From the IMG/VR virus record IMGVR_UViG_3300020178_000071, positions 1 to 25,201 of that record: DNA of 25,201 bases; one strand, written 5' to 3'. Within the stretch, counting starts at the first letter, position 1, and the number at the start of each line of letters is the position of its first letter. The translations under genes were made by a program, and so were the position numbers. Shown here one piece after another: positions 14,981 to 22,303 of this stretch. The notes under the pieces are model-generated. The model was not told the origin of the DNA. It saw only the letters and a list, made by a program, of their open reading frames with translations, and ran no database searches. Source of the DNA: a virus.

Positions 14981-15281
14981 AGTGTACTGCACATACTTCC
15001 CGGACGGCACATATTATATAGGATACTCTGGTAAAACACAGAGACTATATGAGAAATACTATGGGAGTAGCAAGTATGTACTTGCCTTCGAAGGTGAATT
15101 AGAAAAAGAAACTATTGCTGAATTTAAAATGAAATCATGGGCGAAGATGCAAGAGTTTCTATTGCAGTGGCAACAGCGCCACGACCCCAAATGTTTAAAC
15201 TCTATGTTGAACATTAGATTGAACAAAGAACCCTTAGCAGAGTTCGAGCCCATACAATGGAGACCTAAATGCCATTTATAA
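14928..15281 (+). CDS. GIY-YIG-like small protein
   Basis: This is a 117-aa basic protein. After a Lys/Arg-rich start, VYCTYFPDGTYYIGYSGKTQ and YEKYYGSSKYV recall the first two strands and the helix of GIY-YIG nucleases. A conserved-looking MQEFLLQWQQRHDPKCLN and FEPIQW follow. The catalytic arginine and glutamate of true nucleases are not clearly placed, so it may be inactive or may be a non-nuclease relative. It begins inside the previous small gene and overlaps the next by 13 bases. Because it is embedded in an operon with no flanking repeats, it does not look like a recent homing endonuclease. Confidence 0.6.
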   Translation: MTVKKRKPRKKKEPQVHRVYCTYFPDGTYYIGYSGKTQRLYEKYYGSSKYVLAFEGELEKETIAEFKMKSWAKMQEFLLQWQQRHDPKCLNSMLNIRLNKEPLAEFEPIQWRPKCHL

Positions 15282-16207
15282 TTTTACTTTTATTTTCAGC
15301 CTTAGCAGTATCTTCTGTGGCGGCTTATTTTTCTATTGTCGGACTGATAACAATATTCCCGGCGGCTTCAACAGAAATTATGACAATGGGTATTGCCCTT
15401 GAGATAGCTAAGTTGGTTACGGCTGCGTGGCTATATAGGTATTGGTCTACATCTAACACACTCATCAAGACGTATTTTACAGCAGCGGTTGTAGTTCTAA
15501 GCATCATCACCTCCCTTGGCATCTTTGGCTTTTTATCCAGAGCTCACATAGATCAGACAGCAACCAATCAAGACTACACATTAAACATGGAAGTCATAGA
15601 GTTTAGATTAGATGCGGAAGTAAGTAAGTTACAACAGGCTAGACAACGTATCGAGGGTTTAGATGACACTCTAAGAACGTCTAGAGGACAAGATAAGAAC
15701 TATGTAAACAGGCAACAACGTGAGGAACGTGGAGAATTAAACGCGCAAATGGACGCTGCTGTTGCTAGGATTGACGAACTTAACCTAGAGCTTCTTCCTA
15801 TGAAACAAGAAGTAGCCAATATGAATGCTGAACTAGGTCCTATTAAATACATCGCAGAACTAATATATCAAGATTCGGTCGCCGCGAACGTTGACAAATC
15901 CGTCAGAATCATTATAATGTTACTTATATTTGTATTTGATCCTTTAGCGATCTTACTAGTGATAGCAGCTAATATGAGTCTAATGCAAAGACGAGGCGAG
16001 TCCATTACGTTTATAGGTGAAAAGGATTTAGAAAAACCTGAACAAGATTTTGGTGTTAAGGCAGAGGAACAGCCAACAACACCTGAGCCATTTGACGAGG
16101 AATCAGATAATTGGGTATCGGAAAAGTATGGCAAAGAATCTAAAATGGACAGCGTAAAGGAGAGCCGTTTGAAATGGCTCATTGATAACAAAACTCAATC
16201 GGAGTAA
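15269..16207 (+). CDS. Polytopic membrane protein with long coiled coil
   Basis: This 312-aa inner-membrane protein has three hydrophobic segments at about 2-30, 38-58 and 66-90. A helical heptad-rich stretch at ~105-205 comes next (ARQRIEGLDDTLRTSRGQDK, QMDAAVARIDELNLELLPMK), then a fourth segment at ~212-238 (IIIMLLIFVFDPLAILLVIA) and an acidic soluble tail. I recall the same architecture with an AAYFSIVGL start in many marine myoviruses, with unknown function. Plausible roles are a membrane tether for replication or superinfection exclusion, both guesses. It overlaps the gene before it by 13 bases, and a strong promoter-like sequence lies inside it at 15891. Confidence 0.75.
   Translation: MPFIILLLFSALAVSSVAAYFSIVGLITIFPAASTEIMTMGIALEIAKLVTAAWLYRYWSTSNTLIKTYFTAAVVVLSIITSLGIFGFLSRAHIDQTATNQDYTLNMEVIEFRLDAEVSKLQQARQRIEGLDDTLRTSRGQDKNYVNRQQREERGELNAQMDAAVARIDELNLELLPMKQEVANMNAELGPIKYIAELIYQDSVAANVDKSVRIIIMLLIFVFDPLAILLVIAANMSLMQRRGESITFIGEKDLEKPEQDFGVKAEEQPTTPEPFDEESDNWVSEKYGKESKMDSVKESRLKWLIDNKTQSE
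15891..15918 (+). promoter_or_regulatory. Candidate internal sigma70-type promoter
   Basis: TTGACA (15891-15896) and TATAAT (15913-15918) are exact but 16 bases apart, and they lie within the membrane protein gene about 300 bases before the DUF2693-like gene. It lacks the TGC upstream of the -35 seen in the intergenic promoters. It may be real or a product of codons for a hydrophobic segment. Confidence 0.35.
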
Positions 16208-16211
16208 TATT

Positions 16212-16499
16212 ATGCCAAATGTAACACAATATCTAGAAACACGCAACGACGCAGAATGGCAAGGACAGGTTCACACCCTACTTGAAAAGACAAACTGTAA
16301 GTTCGTATTCCACAAAGCCAATGGCGAGATTCGACACATGGAATGTACTCTCATGCCACAAGCTATCCCAGAGGTAACAACACCTCGCACACCCAACCCA
16401 AATATCATTACGGTATTCGACACTCAAATCAGACAGTGGCGTACCATTAATTGGGACAGGATCATCGGATTTAAGGTACTTTCCCCGCTAGACTCCTAA
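16212..16499 (+). CDS. DUF2693-like small SH3-type beta protein
   Basis: This is a 95-aa protein. VFHKANGEIRHMECTLMPQA, then ITVFDTQIRQWRTINWDRII, fits the family I know as DUF2693, a small SH3-like beta-barrel common in phages ("F.K.dG..R.M.cTl......" then "VfD....gWR....d.I"). Its role is unknown; a protein- or nucleic-acid-binding helper is likely. The frame extends upstream to 16182, but ATG 16212 with GGAG a few bases before is the better start. It is the last gene before a sigma70 promoter. Confidence 0.75.
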   Translation: MPNVTQYLETRNDAEWQGQVHTLLEKTNCKFVFHKANGEIRHMECTLMPQAIPEVTTPRTPNPNIITVFDTQIRQWRTINWDRIIGFKVLSPLDS

Positions 16500-16518
16500 A
16501 AAGATTTTCTATTTTGGT

Positions 16519-16546
16519 TAAAAAGTGCTTGACAAATGACTTTTTA
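16519..16546. promoter_or_regulatory. Inverted repeat around the -35 box
   Basis: TAAAAAGT (16519-16526) and ACTTTTTA (16539-16546) are perfect complements, 12 bases apart, centred on the -35 hexamer. The layout resembles the palindrome at 7911-7936 although the arm sequence differs. The AT content makes a chance origin more likely here. Confidence 0.4.
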
Positions 16547-16557
16547 TGTCTTATAAT
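16529..16557 (+). promoter_or_regulatory. Perfect sigma70-type promoter
   Basis: TTGACA at 16529-16534 and TATAAT at 16552-16557 are 17 bases apart, in a 91-base gap. The context AAAGTGCTTGACA matches the promoter at 7919. Initiation near 16564 leaves a leader with AAAGGAG at 16577-16583 for the next gene. It should drive the unknown gene, RNase H, the DUF6433-like gene and the methyltransferase. Confidence 0.85.
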
Positions 16558-16590
16558 TATTATTATGAATTACACTAAAGGAGTCCTTTT

Positions 16591-17715
16591 ATGGCACAAG
16601 CTAAGAAAAAACGTAGCATGTATTTGCTCACAGAACCAGACTGGAAAAAGATCCAGACTCTCACTAACCCTGATGAACTAGACAAGGCATACAAAGATGC
16701 CATGTATTTCATTCACTATGAAATCGGCGACAAGCAATGTATTGTCGCATTCAAAGCATGGATGAAGGATGCCTCAGGCTGGGACGCTGAGACACAGCGT
16801 CAGCTAAATAAACTCCCCGACTATAACTTTAGGTCCTCAGGACAAAGTTGTTATGTCTGGAAAAAGACTGGGTACTTACCTGCTAATGTAGAAAAGTACA
16901 TTCGGGATAAGATGCCAGAGCAACTCGAGAAAGCTAAGAAACTAGTTGAAATAAAAGAAGAGATTGCAGCTAAGCCTAAGGTGGTTAAAATTAGGCAGAA
17001 CTTACCTGACGCTTTAGAGTATGTTGAGATTGGTGTTGAACATATCCTAGATGGTAAGAAAACACCTAGCCTCAATCAACTGGAATCGTTTAAACTTAAT
17101 CAAGCTGAGATTAATGAGTTCTTTGAGATACTAGACAAAGAGCGAGGCGAGTTTGAAGAACTTACCCGTGTTCGTTTAATGAAGAACCGTAGCGATTGGG
17201 ACGAACAGCTAGTCGAAGGCTATTCTAACATTAAGAAGTCAACGACTAAGGACTTGATTGCTTGGTACAATGACGTAGCATCGTTCATTATGAACATTAA
17301 ACAGACTAAGAAGATAACACGCATTAGACGTAAGAAGCCTACTGATAAAGCTAAGGTTGTAAAACGTCTAAGGTACTTACAAGAGTTTAAGGACTTGGAT
17401 ATCAAGTCTGAGAACCCCGTAGATATTATCGGAGCTAGTGAAGTATGGTACTACGATGTTAAACGTAAGCGCCTAGGTGTTTACAAGTCAGAGTTCTCGG
17501 GTGGTTTAGGTGTTAAGGGTACGTCAATAGATAACTATGATGTCGACTCTTCCTATGAGAAGACTGTGCGTAAGCCTGATGAAGTGTTGGCAATGTTTAA
17601 GAAAGCTAGGGCTAATGGTTTACATAAGTTTATGAATGACGGTATTAGAGGCAAGAAGATGATAGTCCGTACAAGGCTACAACCTAATTCCGTATTGTTG
17701 AGGATCCTGACATGA
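16591..17715 (+). CDS. Conserved T4-like phage protein, unknown function
   Basis: This is a 374-aa basic protein. An N-terminal TEPDWKKIQTLTN region is followed by a Lys-rich linker at ~115-140, a helical middle, and a C-terminal part from ~260 on (IRRKKPTDKAKVVKRLRYLQ, NPVDIIGASEVWYYDVKRKR, LGVYKSEFSGGLGVKGTSID, RKPDEVLAMFKKA). I recall homologues with "IDP..IIGA..L..YN.K.R.L..Y" in marine myoviruses, always unannotated. The C-terminal strands look like a compact beta domain. It is the first gene after a perfect promoter with a strong ribosome site and overlaps the RNase H gene by four bases (ATGA), so a replication-associated role is plausible. Confidence 0.7.
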   Translation: MAQAKKKRSMYLLTEPDWKKIQTLTNPDELDKAYKDAMYFIHYEIGDKQCIVAFKAWMKDASGWDAETQRQLNKLPDYNFRSSGQSCYVWKKTGYLPANVEKYIRDKMPEQLEKAKKLVEIKEEIAAKPKVVKIRQNLPDALEYVEIGVEHILDGKKTPSLNQLESFKLNQAEINEFFEILDKERGEFEELTRVRLMKNRSDWDEQLVEGYSNIKKSTTKDLIAWYNDVASFIMNIKQTKKITRIRRKKPTDKAKVVKRLRYLQEFKDLDIKSENPVDIIGASEVWYYDVKRKRLGVYKSEFSGGLGVKGTSIDNYDVDSSYEKTVRKPDEVLAMFKKARANGLHKFMNDGIRGKKMIVRTRLQPNSVLLRILT

Positions 17716-18608
17716 TAGTAGTTGACTTTAACCAAACAGCAATTGCGAATTTCATGGCAGAGATTGGAGGACGCAATAATAATAACATAGAGGTAGACTT
17801 GCCATTGTTACGGCACATGATTATCAATACAATCCGTTCCTATAAGGTTAGGTTCGGTTCAGAGTATGGTGAGATGGTGCTGGCAATGGACAACCGTAGG
17901 TACTGGAGACGAGATGTGTTTCCTCATTACAAAGCACATCGTAAGAAAGGCCGCGATGACAGTCCACTAGATTGGCCCGCAATCTTTGGTGCTCTTAATA
18001 TTATCAGAGACGACTTATCAGAGTTCTTTCCTTACCCTTGTATTGACGTAGAGGGTGCTGAGGCTGATGATGTTATAGGCACACTTGCTGAGTATTCGCA
18101 GACTAAGGGTGAGCCACAGGGTTTGTTTGATGAGATAGAACCTGAGCCTTTCCTAATTATCAGTGGTGACCATGACTTTAATCAATTGCAGAAGTACAAG
18201 AATGTCAAACAGTACGCACCCGCATTTAAGAAGTGGGTTAAGATTAAAGAGTCAGCAGATCAAGTTCTAATGGAACATATCATTACAGGCGACAAAGGAG
18301 ACGGTGTACCTAATATGCTATCACCTGATGATTGCTTTGTAACAGGCACACGCCAACGTCCCATTAAAAAGAAACTGTTAGCTGAATGGAAAACTAAGCC
18401 GCCTGAAGAATGGGTTGTCAACTCTGAAATGGCACACGGTTTCAATCGCAATCAGTTGTTAGTTGATTTGTCCAAAACGCCACAGGAGATAAAAGATAGC
18501 ATTATAAATAGTTACGAAGCTCAACAAGGCGGAGATAGAAGTCAGTTATTAAACTACTTCATAAAAAATAAAATGCGTGGTATGATGGATGTCGTTACAG
18601 ACTTCTAG
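17712..18608 (+). CDS. rnh: T4-type RNase H (FEN-like 5' nuclease)
   Basis: This 298-aa 5'-to-3' exonuclease/flap nuclease removes RNA primers from Okazaki fragments. The metal-binding residues of the FEN/T4 RNase H family are in place: Asp5 (VVDFNQ), the AMDNRRYWRRDVFPHYKAHR arch segment, Glu117-Asp119-Asp120 (GAEADDVIG), Asp153-Asp155 (SGDHDFNQL) and Asp194-Asp197 (TGDKGDGVPN). Length is close to T4 Rnh (305 aa). Its start overlaps the previous stop. With the primase at 7971 it supplies lagging-strand functions. The bacterial RNase HI fold is excluded by these motifs. Confidence 0.92.
   Translation: MIVVDFNQTAIANFMAEIGGRNNNNIEVDLPLLRHMIINTIRSYKVRFGSEYGEMVLAMDNRRYWRRDVFPHYKAHRKKGRDDSPLDWPAIFGALNIIRDDLSEFFPYPCIDVEGAEADDVIGTLAEYSQTKGEPQGLFDEIEPEPFLIISGDHDFNQLQKYKNVKQYAPAFKKWVKIKESADQVLMEHIITGDKGDGVPNMLSPDDCFVTGTRQRPIKKKLLAEWKTKPPEEWVVNSEMAHGFNRNQLLVDLSKTPQEIKDSIINSYEAQQGGDRSQLLNYFIKNKMRGMMDVVTDF
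18503..18510 (+). promoter_or_regulatory. Weak candidate late promoter inside rnh
   Basis: This is an exact TATAAATA, but it lies inside the rnh coding region, 113 bases before the next gene. Chance matches are expected at this base composition, so the support is poor. Confidence 0.2.
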
Positions 18609-18622
18609 ACAATGGAGACAAC

Positions 18623-19123
18623 ATGAAAAAATTTAGACAAATTAATGAAGCCTTTGAATATGTTATTAAAGGCGCAGACAAAGCAGAGAAGTTAGCAAGG
18701 CTCAAAGAGTGTGGAGCAGGCAATCAATTGATTGTTCCTATATTTAGAATGGGCGTCGGTGCTGAGAAATATGACTTTGGAGTACCCGAAGGTGTGCCTG
18801 AGACAGTGAAGTTTGACAAGGACATTCCAGAGGGAATGGGACAAACTACAATGACACTGGAGTGGCGTAGAATTAGACAATTCTTTACACCTGGTTCTAA
18901 CCTTAAGAACCTCCCACCCTGGAAACAAGAAGCGAACTGGCTACAAATCTTAGAAGGGCTACACATGAGCGAGGCGAAGATCCTTACTCACATTAAAGAC
19001 GGAACACTTCTAAAGGACTGGCCTGAATTCGAACCTTTGCTAAAAGACTTAGGTATTACAGAATACAACAAACCGGTTACTAAGAAAAAAACAATTCGTA
19101 AAAAGAAAGCAGCATCTAAGTAA
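18623..19123 (+). CDS. DUF6433-like conserved protein
   Basis: This 166-aa protein begins KKFRQINEAFEYVIKGADKA and then has ECGAGNQLIVPIFRMGVGAE, PEGMGQTTMTLEWRRIRQF, NLPPWKQEANWLQILEGLH and a Lys-rich tail (KKKTIRKKKAASK). The order of these blocks matches a family I recall as DUF6433 in T4-like marine phages. The basic tail and the position after RNase H fit a DNA-associated role. It is too dissimilar from T4 replication accessory proteins for me to name it. The stop overlaps the methyltransferase start (TAATG). Confidence 0.75.
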   Translation: MKKFRQINEAFEYVIKGADKAEKLARLKECGAGNQLIVPIFRMGVGAEKYDFGVPEGVPETVKFDKDIPEGMGQTTMTLEWRRIRQFFTPGSNLKNLPPWKQEANWLQILEGLHMSEAKILTHIKDGTLLKDWPEFEPLLKDLGITEYNKPVTKKKTIRKKKAASK

Positions 19124-19752
19124 TGATAGGCTTCTGGTATGAGGATGACAGACTAGCTGCCTACGAGACTGCTAACAGGCTGCCTAAAAGCGGACTAATG
19201 GTAGAAGTGGGTTCCTTCCAAGGCAAAAGCACTTGCGACTTTGCTAAGGCTCTAGGTCCTGGATGGAGAATCCATTGTATTGATAAGTTCGAAGGCATAC
19301 CTCAAGCTATACCACTTGGTGTAACAATGAAACAGGCTAAAGAGCACCTAGAAAAAACAGGACAGGATGCTGATTATCTGTTATCACCTGAAAGACTGGA
19401 ACACATTAAACAATTTGTATGTACCGGCGAAGAGCAATTAGAAAACTTCTTTAAGAACGTATCCGACTATCCCAACATAAGCGTAGAGATCACTACCTTT
19501 GATAAGAATTACATCTGGCGAGAGATGGTTGATTTTGTGTTTTGGGATGCTAATCACGAGTACTGGGCAGTTAAAGAAGGATTAGAATACTGGCATGCTA
19601 GATTGAAGCCTGGTGGGCTAGTAGCTGTTCATGACTACTCGGACAATTGGCCTGGAACTAAGAAAGCCGTAGAAGAATATTGTGAGAAATATAATAAAGA
19701 GTTTTCAGTGTGGAGTGGTGCAGGATACGCTTTAATCGTCGATAGGGAGTAA
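19123..19752 (+). CDS. Class I SAM-dependent methyltransferase (Methyltransf_24-like)
   Basis: This 209-aa Rossmann-fold methyltransferase has motif I at GLMVEVGSFQGKSTCDFAKA (SAM-binding Gly-rich loop, here EVGSFQGKS), motif II at RIHCIDKFEG, motif IV at VDFVFWDANHEYWAVKEGLE and motif V/VI at LKPGGLVAVHDYSDNW. The FWDANHEY...D pattern and the HDY end resemble Methyltransf_24 enzymes, which act on small molecules or glycans rather than on DNA. The DNA methylase motif (D/N)PPY is absent. The target is unknown. The gene starts in the stop of the preceding gene, and its 3' end overlaps the convergent minus-strand gene by 21 bases. Confidence 0.8.
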   Translation: MIGFWYEDDRLAAYETANRLPKSGLMVEVGSFQGKSTCDFAKALGPGWRIHCIDKFEGIPQAIPLGVTMKQAKEHLEKTGQDADYLLSPERLEHIKQFVCTGEEQLENFFKNVSDYPNISVEITTFDKNYIWREMVDFVFWDANHEYWAVKEGLEYWHARLKPGGLVAVHDYSDNWPGTKKAVEEYCEKYNKEFSVWSGAGYALIVDRE

Positions 19753-20265
19753 AACGTCTGGCTTGTAAGGATCATAATAAACCCCAGGTTGCCAACCTTC
19801 TGGTATAGGTTTACTTACAGGTATTCTAGTTCTCTGATTGTCAGGACCACACACCCATTTAGTTTTCTCTCTTGCATGAAACAGCTCTGACATTGTTTCC
19901 CTAGTCTTTACAGAGTGACGTCTGTTGTACATTGGATTGTTCTCACCACGTCTAGTACCTCTCATAGTTTTAGATACCTTATCTCTAAACTCTTTGGATC
20001 GTCCGTGCTTACGAGCAGGATGATTGTCGCCCATTTTTGCTTGTCTTATTCTTTCAATACCTTCAGGGGTGTGAATCTTAGTCCTTTCCCTAGCAGTATC
20101 AGAAGCAATTACCATGTTCATACTCTCGGCAATTTGACGACACTGCTCGACTGTAGATACTCGTCGGATTAGTTCTCGAGGTTTAGGGACGTCCTGAACG
20201 TGGGCGTTATCTACAATATAAAGTTCCTGCTTGTGCTGGAACAGAAAGAAAAGGTTAGCTCTCAT
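19732..20265 (-). CDS. NUMOD3-repeat DNA-binding protein (homing-endonuclease-like)
   Basis: This is a 177-aa protein. Residues ~65-130 carry NUMOD3-type helices (IERIRQAKMGDNHPARKHGR, RRGENNPMYNRRHSVKTRET), the DNA-binding module attached to GIY-YIG and HNH homing endonucleases. The C-terminus (TKWVCGPDNQRTRIPVSKPI, PEGWQPG) has the "...G...R.....P.GW..G" pattern often seen after such modules in phages. No GIY-YIG or HNH catalytic motif is visible in the N-terminal 65 residues, so it may be a cut-down homing protein or a regulator. It is the last gene of the only minus-strand block. Its start overlaps the gene upstream and its end overlaps the convergent methyltransferase gene. Confidence 0.7.
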   Translation of the reverse strand: MRANLFFLFQHKQELYIVDNAHVQDVPKPRELIRRVSTVEQCRQIAESMNMVIASDTARERTKIHTPEGIERIRQAKMGDNHPARKHGRSKEFRDKVSKTMRGTRRGENNPMYNRRHSVKTRETMSELFHAREKTKWVCGPDNQRTRIPVSKPIPEGWQPGVYYDPYKPDVLLPIDD

Positions 20266-20443
20266 CTACCAAACTCAATGTTGTATTGCCATTAGGTTCT
20301 AGATCGCCGGCTTCCAACTTACAATGGATAAAGGATGTGCTGTCTATTACCTTTCTAAGCTCTGCGTCTAACTTGGCGCCAGAGTTTAGCAGCTCGTTAC
20401 TGTATGGAACTTCTACTTGTATTGTTGCTCTAATCTTTTTCAT
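20255..20443 (-). CDS. Small protein of minus-strand block, unknown
   Basis: This is a protein of about 62 aa starting KKIRATIQVEVPYSN, with an acidic middle and an ending NTTLSLVDES. No known motif is seen. Three in-frame ATGs are possible (20461, 20449, 20443). The innermost is chosen because GGGTGAAG lies just upstream of it and it overlaps the preceding gene by only 14 bases. Its end overlaps the NUMOD3 gene by 11 bases, so the three minus-strand genes are packed as one operon. Confidence 0.5.
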   Translation of the reverse strand: MKKIRATIQVEVPYSNELLNSGAKLDAELRKVIDSTSFIHCKLEAGDLEPNGNTTLSLVDES

Positions 20444-21776
20444 CTTCATCTTCACCCGCATATTGTGCTATCAAATCACCTAAGCCTGATAGTTTCTCAA
20501 AGATGTTTCTAAAGTACAGAGCGCCATCAGGCCTAGTCTCAGTTTTAGCTCTTATCCTAAGTATCGAAGCATTAATACCGTCAGCATATACATCAATTTG
20601 AGGAAGACCACTGGATCCTACTTTAACATCTGCCTTCAGTGTAACCTCAGACCGAATCTTGCCAATCTTTTCGAACGCCATCTCTAAGTTGTCGAACGTA
20701 TATACTTTTGCCTTACCTGAGGTCAACTGTACTAACTGAACATTCTCCTCATTCCGTGTTGCGTGATATCTAATAGCATTAGCAAATGCCTTAAGAGTTG
20801 CATCATTATCTGAGGAGAGTCTCTTTTCTAACTCTTTAGATACATAAGTGTAGACGTGCTGGAGAGCCTTTTGAGTCTCTGTCTTTTTAAGGTAATCGTT
20901 ATAAACTCTCTTCTGGCTCGACACATCAATATCAAACACCTGCTTCCATAGCTTAATCTGTACATCAAAGCCAGAGCCACTGATTTGTCCAAACTGTTTA
21001 ACATCGCCTGCCTTTAAAGATACATTAATATCTACCTTTTTAAGTTCCTTGGTGTGTGTTGATATGAAGACCGCTACGTCTACTTTTGTCTCAGTCTGAT
21101 TGGCAGTGCCGTCAGCCACTACAGCGATCTTATTGTAGACGTTATTATTATAGACAGTTTCTGCCCATTTCATTACATTACCTGAGTTGGCATACTTAAC
21201 AGACGCCGCGGTGATCTTTTGTACATCAGGTAGTTGCCTAATAGATACATCACACAGAGCCTCAATGTTATTCTTAGCGAGTCCTAGTGTAAGTTCAACG
21301 TCATCTTTAATATCTGGATTGTCGTTCGGCGATTGAAAACTTAACTTCTGTTTAGGTGATTTACCTAGTTGCCTCATGTAAGTTTCAACGTCGGCTGCTG
21401 TTATATTTCGGTTCTTGTTCATAAACCTAGCTAGAATAGCACAACCAAATATACCCTCAGCAATATCTCCGTTGTTATAGCTCTTACCTGTCTTGTAATC
21501 TTGTGTCTTTTCTAAGTGTCCTAATGGTCTCTCTACACCGTTAGCATTTACCATTACTAGTTTATTATGTTTACTGATAGCATCTACTAGCTGTGTAGGT
21601 TGGCACCTACTTACGACATACTCCTTCCCATCAATAATGAACTTGGTGGGTATAAATTTACCACCACCGAACTTACTCAACACAGGATGCCCTGTGCCTT
21701 TCTTTGTGATAGACACGAAAATAGGCACTCTAGAATACCTTTCATTTAATAAATTGGCCTTACTTAGGTCTGCCAT
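20430..21776 (-). CDS. Conserved phage protein with PD-(D/E)XK-like core
   Basis: This is a 448-aa soluble protein. Residues that could form a PD-(D/E)XK nuclease core are Glu107 in GDIAEGIFG, Asp233 in KVDVAVF, and Ser253-Leu254-Lys255 in DINVSLKAGDVKQFGQISG. The helix after the lysine carries QFGQ. The order (acidic helix, D on a strand, SLK on the next strand) is that of restriction-type folds. I recall related unannotated proteins in pelagiphages. The C-terminus is acidic (AGEDEDEKD). A minus-strand late promoter octamer lies 36 bases before the start, which suggests late expression, for example in genome processing or packaging. Activity is not established. Confidence 0.6.
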   Translation of the reverse strand: MADLSKANLLNERYSRVPIFVSITKKGTGHPVLSKFGGGKFIPTKFIIDGKEYVVSRCQPTQLVDAISKHNKLVMVNANGVERPLGHLEKTQDYKTGKSYNNGDIAEGIFGCAILARFMNKNRNITAADVETYMRQLGKSPKQKLSFQSPNDNPDIKDDVELTLGLAKNNIEALCDVSIRQLPDVQKITAASVKYANSGNVMKWAETVYNNNVYNKIAVVADGTANQTETKVDVAVFISTHTKELKKVDINVSLKAGDVKQFGQISGSGFDVQIKLWKQVFDIDVSSQKRVYNDYLKKTETQKALQHVYTYVSKELEKRLSSDNDATLKAFANAIRYHATRNEENVQLVQLTSGKAKVYTFDNLEMAFEKIGKIRSEVTLKADVKVGSSGLPQIDVYADGINASILRIRAKTETRPDGALYFRNIFEKLSGLGDLIAQYAGEDEDEKD

Positions 21777-21787
21777 ATTTCGATCCT

Positions 21788-21795
21788 TATAAATA
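21788..21795 (+). promoter_or_regulatory. T4-type late promoter octamer (plus strand)
   Basis: This exact TATAAATA lies in the 62-base gap between divergent genes, 43 bases before the plus-strand ATG at 21839. Initiation is expected about six bases downstream, near 21801. It faces the minus-strand octamer at 21812. Confidence 0.65.
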
Positions 21796-21811
21796 AACGT
21801 GAACTTTACTA

Positions 21812-21819
21812 TATTTATA
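21812..21819 (-). promoter_or_regulatory. T4-type late promoter octamer (minus strand)
   Basis: On the minus strand this reads TATAAATA exactly. It is 35 bases before the minus-strand start at 21776, with expected initiation near 21806. It faces the plus-strand octamer, so the two initiation sites lie only a few bases apart. Confidence 0.65.
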
Positions 21820-21838
21820 TACCTAGGAGGTTAGTATA

Positions 21839-22303
21839 ATGGGATCATTCAACAAACTATTAGACGGCACATTTCAAGCACCGAGGACTTGGACGCTAAA
21901 CTCAACCCTCTCCTTTGATTGTGACTTGGTTAATGAAAAGGAAATTGCAGCACTTAGAGCAGTCGGTGTTAAAGTATCGGCTAAAGGAAGAATTGGTGTA
22001 TCTAAAGGATTCAAGAGCGACTTGGCATCATGCCCTAGAGCATTGTGGGCAATCCTAGCACCATTTGATGTGGCAAGAGCAGCTGTCATCCACGATTACA
22101 TTTATTATTGCATTCGACAGTATCGAGCATCCGAGACTGCGGACAAAGCAACATGGAAGGAAGCCAAAGCAATTGGCGATAAGGTATTCAAGGCAGGCAT
22201 GGAAAGTGCTAAGCCAGAAGTCCCTGGTTGGAAGATCCAAAGTGCTTATCTAGCGGTCAAAATGTTTGGACGTTGGTCAATCGTACCTCGAGAAGAGCTC
22301 TAA
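21839..22303 (+). CDS. DUF1353-like protein
   Basis: This is a 154-aa protein. GFKSDLASCPRALWAILAPF followed by ARAAVIHDYIYY fits DUF1353, whose hallmark is "GF.(T/S)D.AS.P...w......y..Aa..HD.LY". DUF1353 proteins are common in tailed phages, often near tail or lysis genes, and have no established activity. The paired Asp and the HD suggest metal binding. A consensus AGGAGG at 21825-21830 gives a strong ribosome site, and a late promoter octamer lies upstream. Late expression would fit a structural or lysis-related job. Confidence 0.78.
   Translation: MGSFNKLLDGTFQAPRTWTLNSTLSFDCDLVNEKEIAALRAVGVKVSAKGRIGVSKGFKSDLASCPRALWAILAPFDVARAAVIHDYIYYCIRQYRASETADKATWKEAKAIGDKVFKAGMESAKPEVPGWKIQSAYLAVKMFGRWSIVPREEL

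Noticed and set aside
19732-20265. Calling the NUMOD3 protein an active homing endonuclease.
   Set aside because: No GIY-YIG, HNH or LAGLIDADG catalytic motif is visible in its 177 residues. Only the DNA-binding module is supported.
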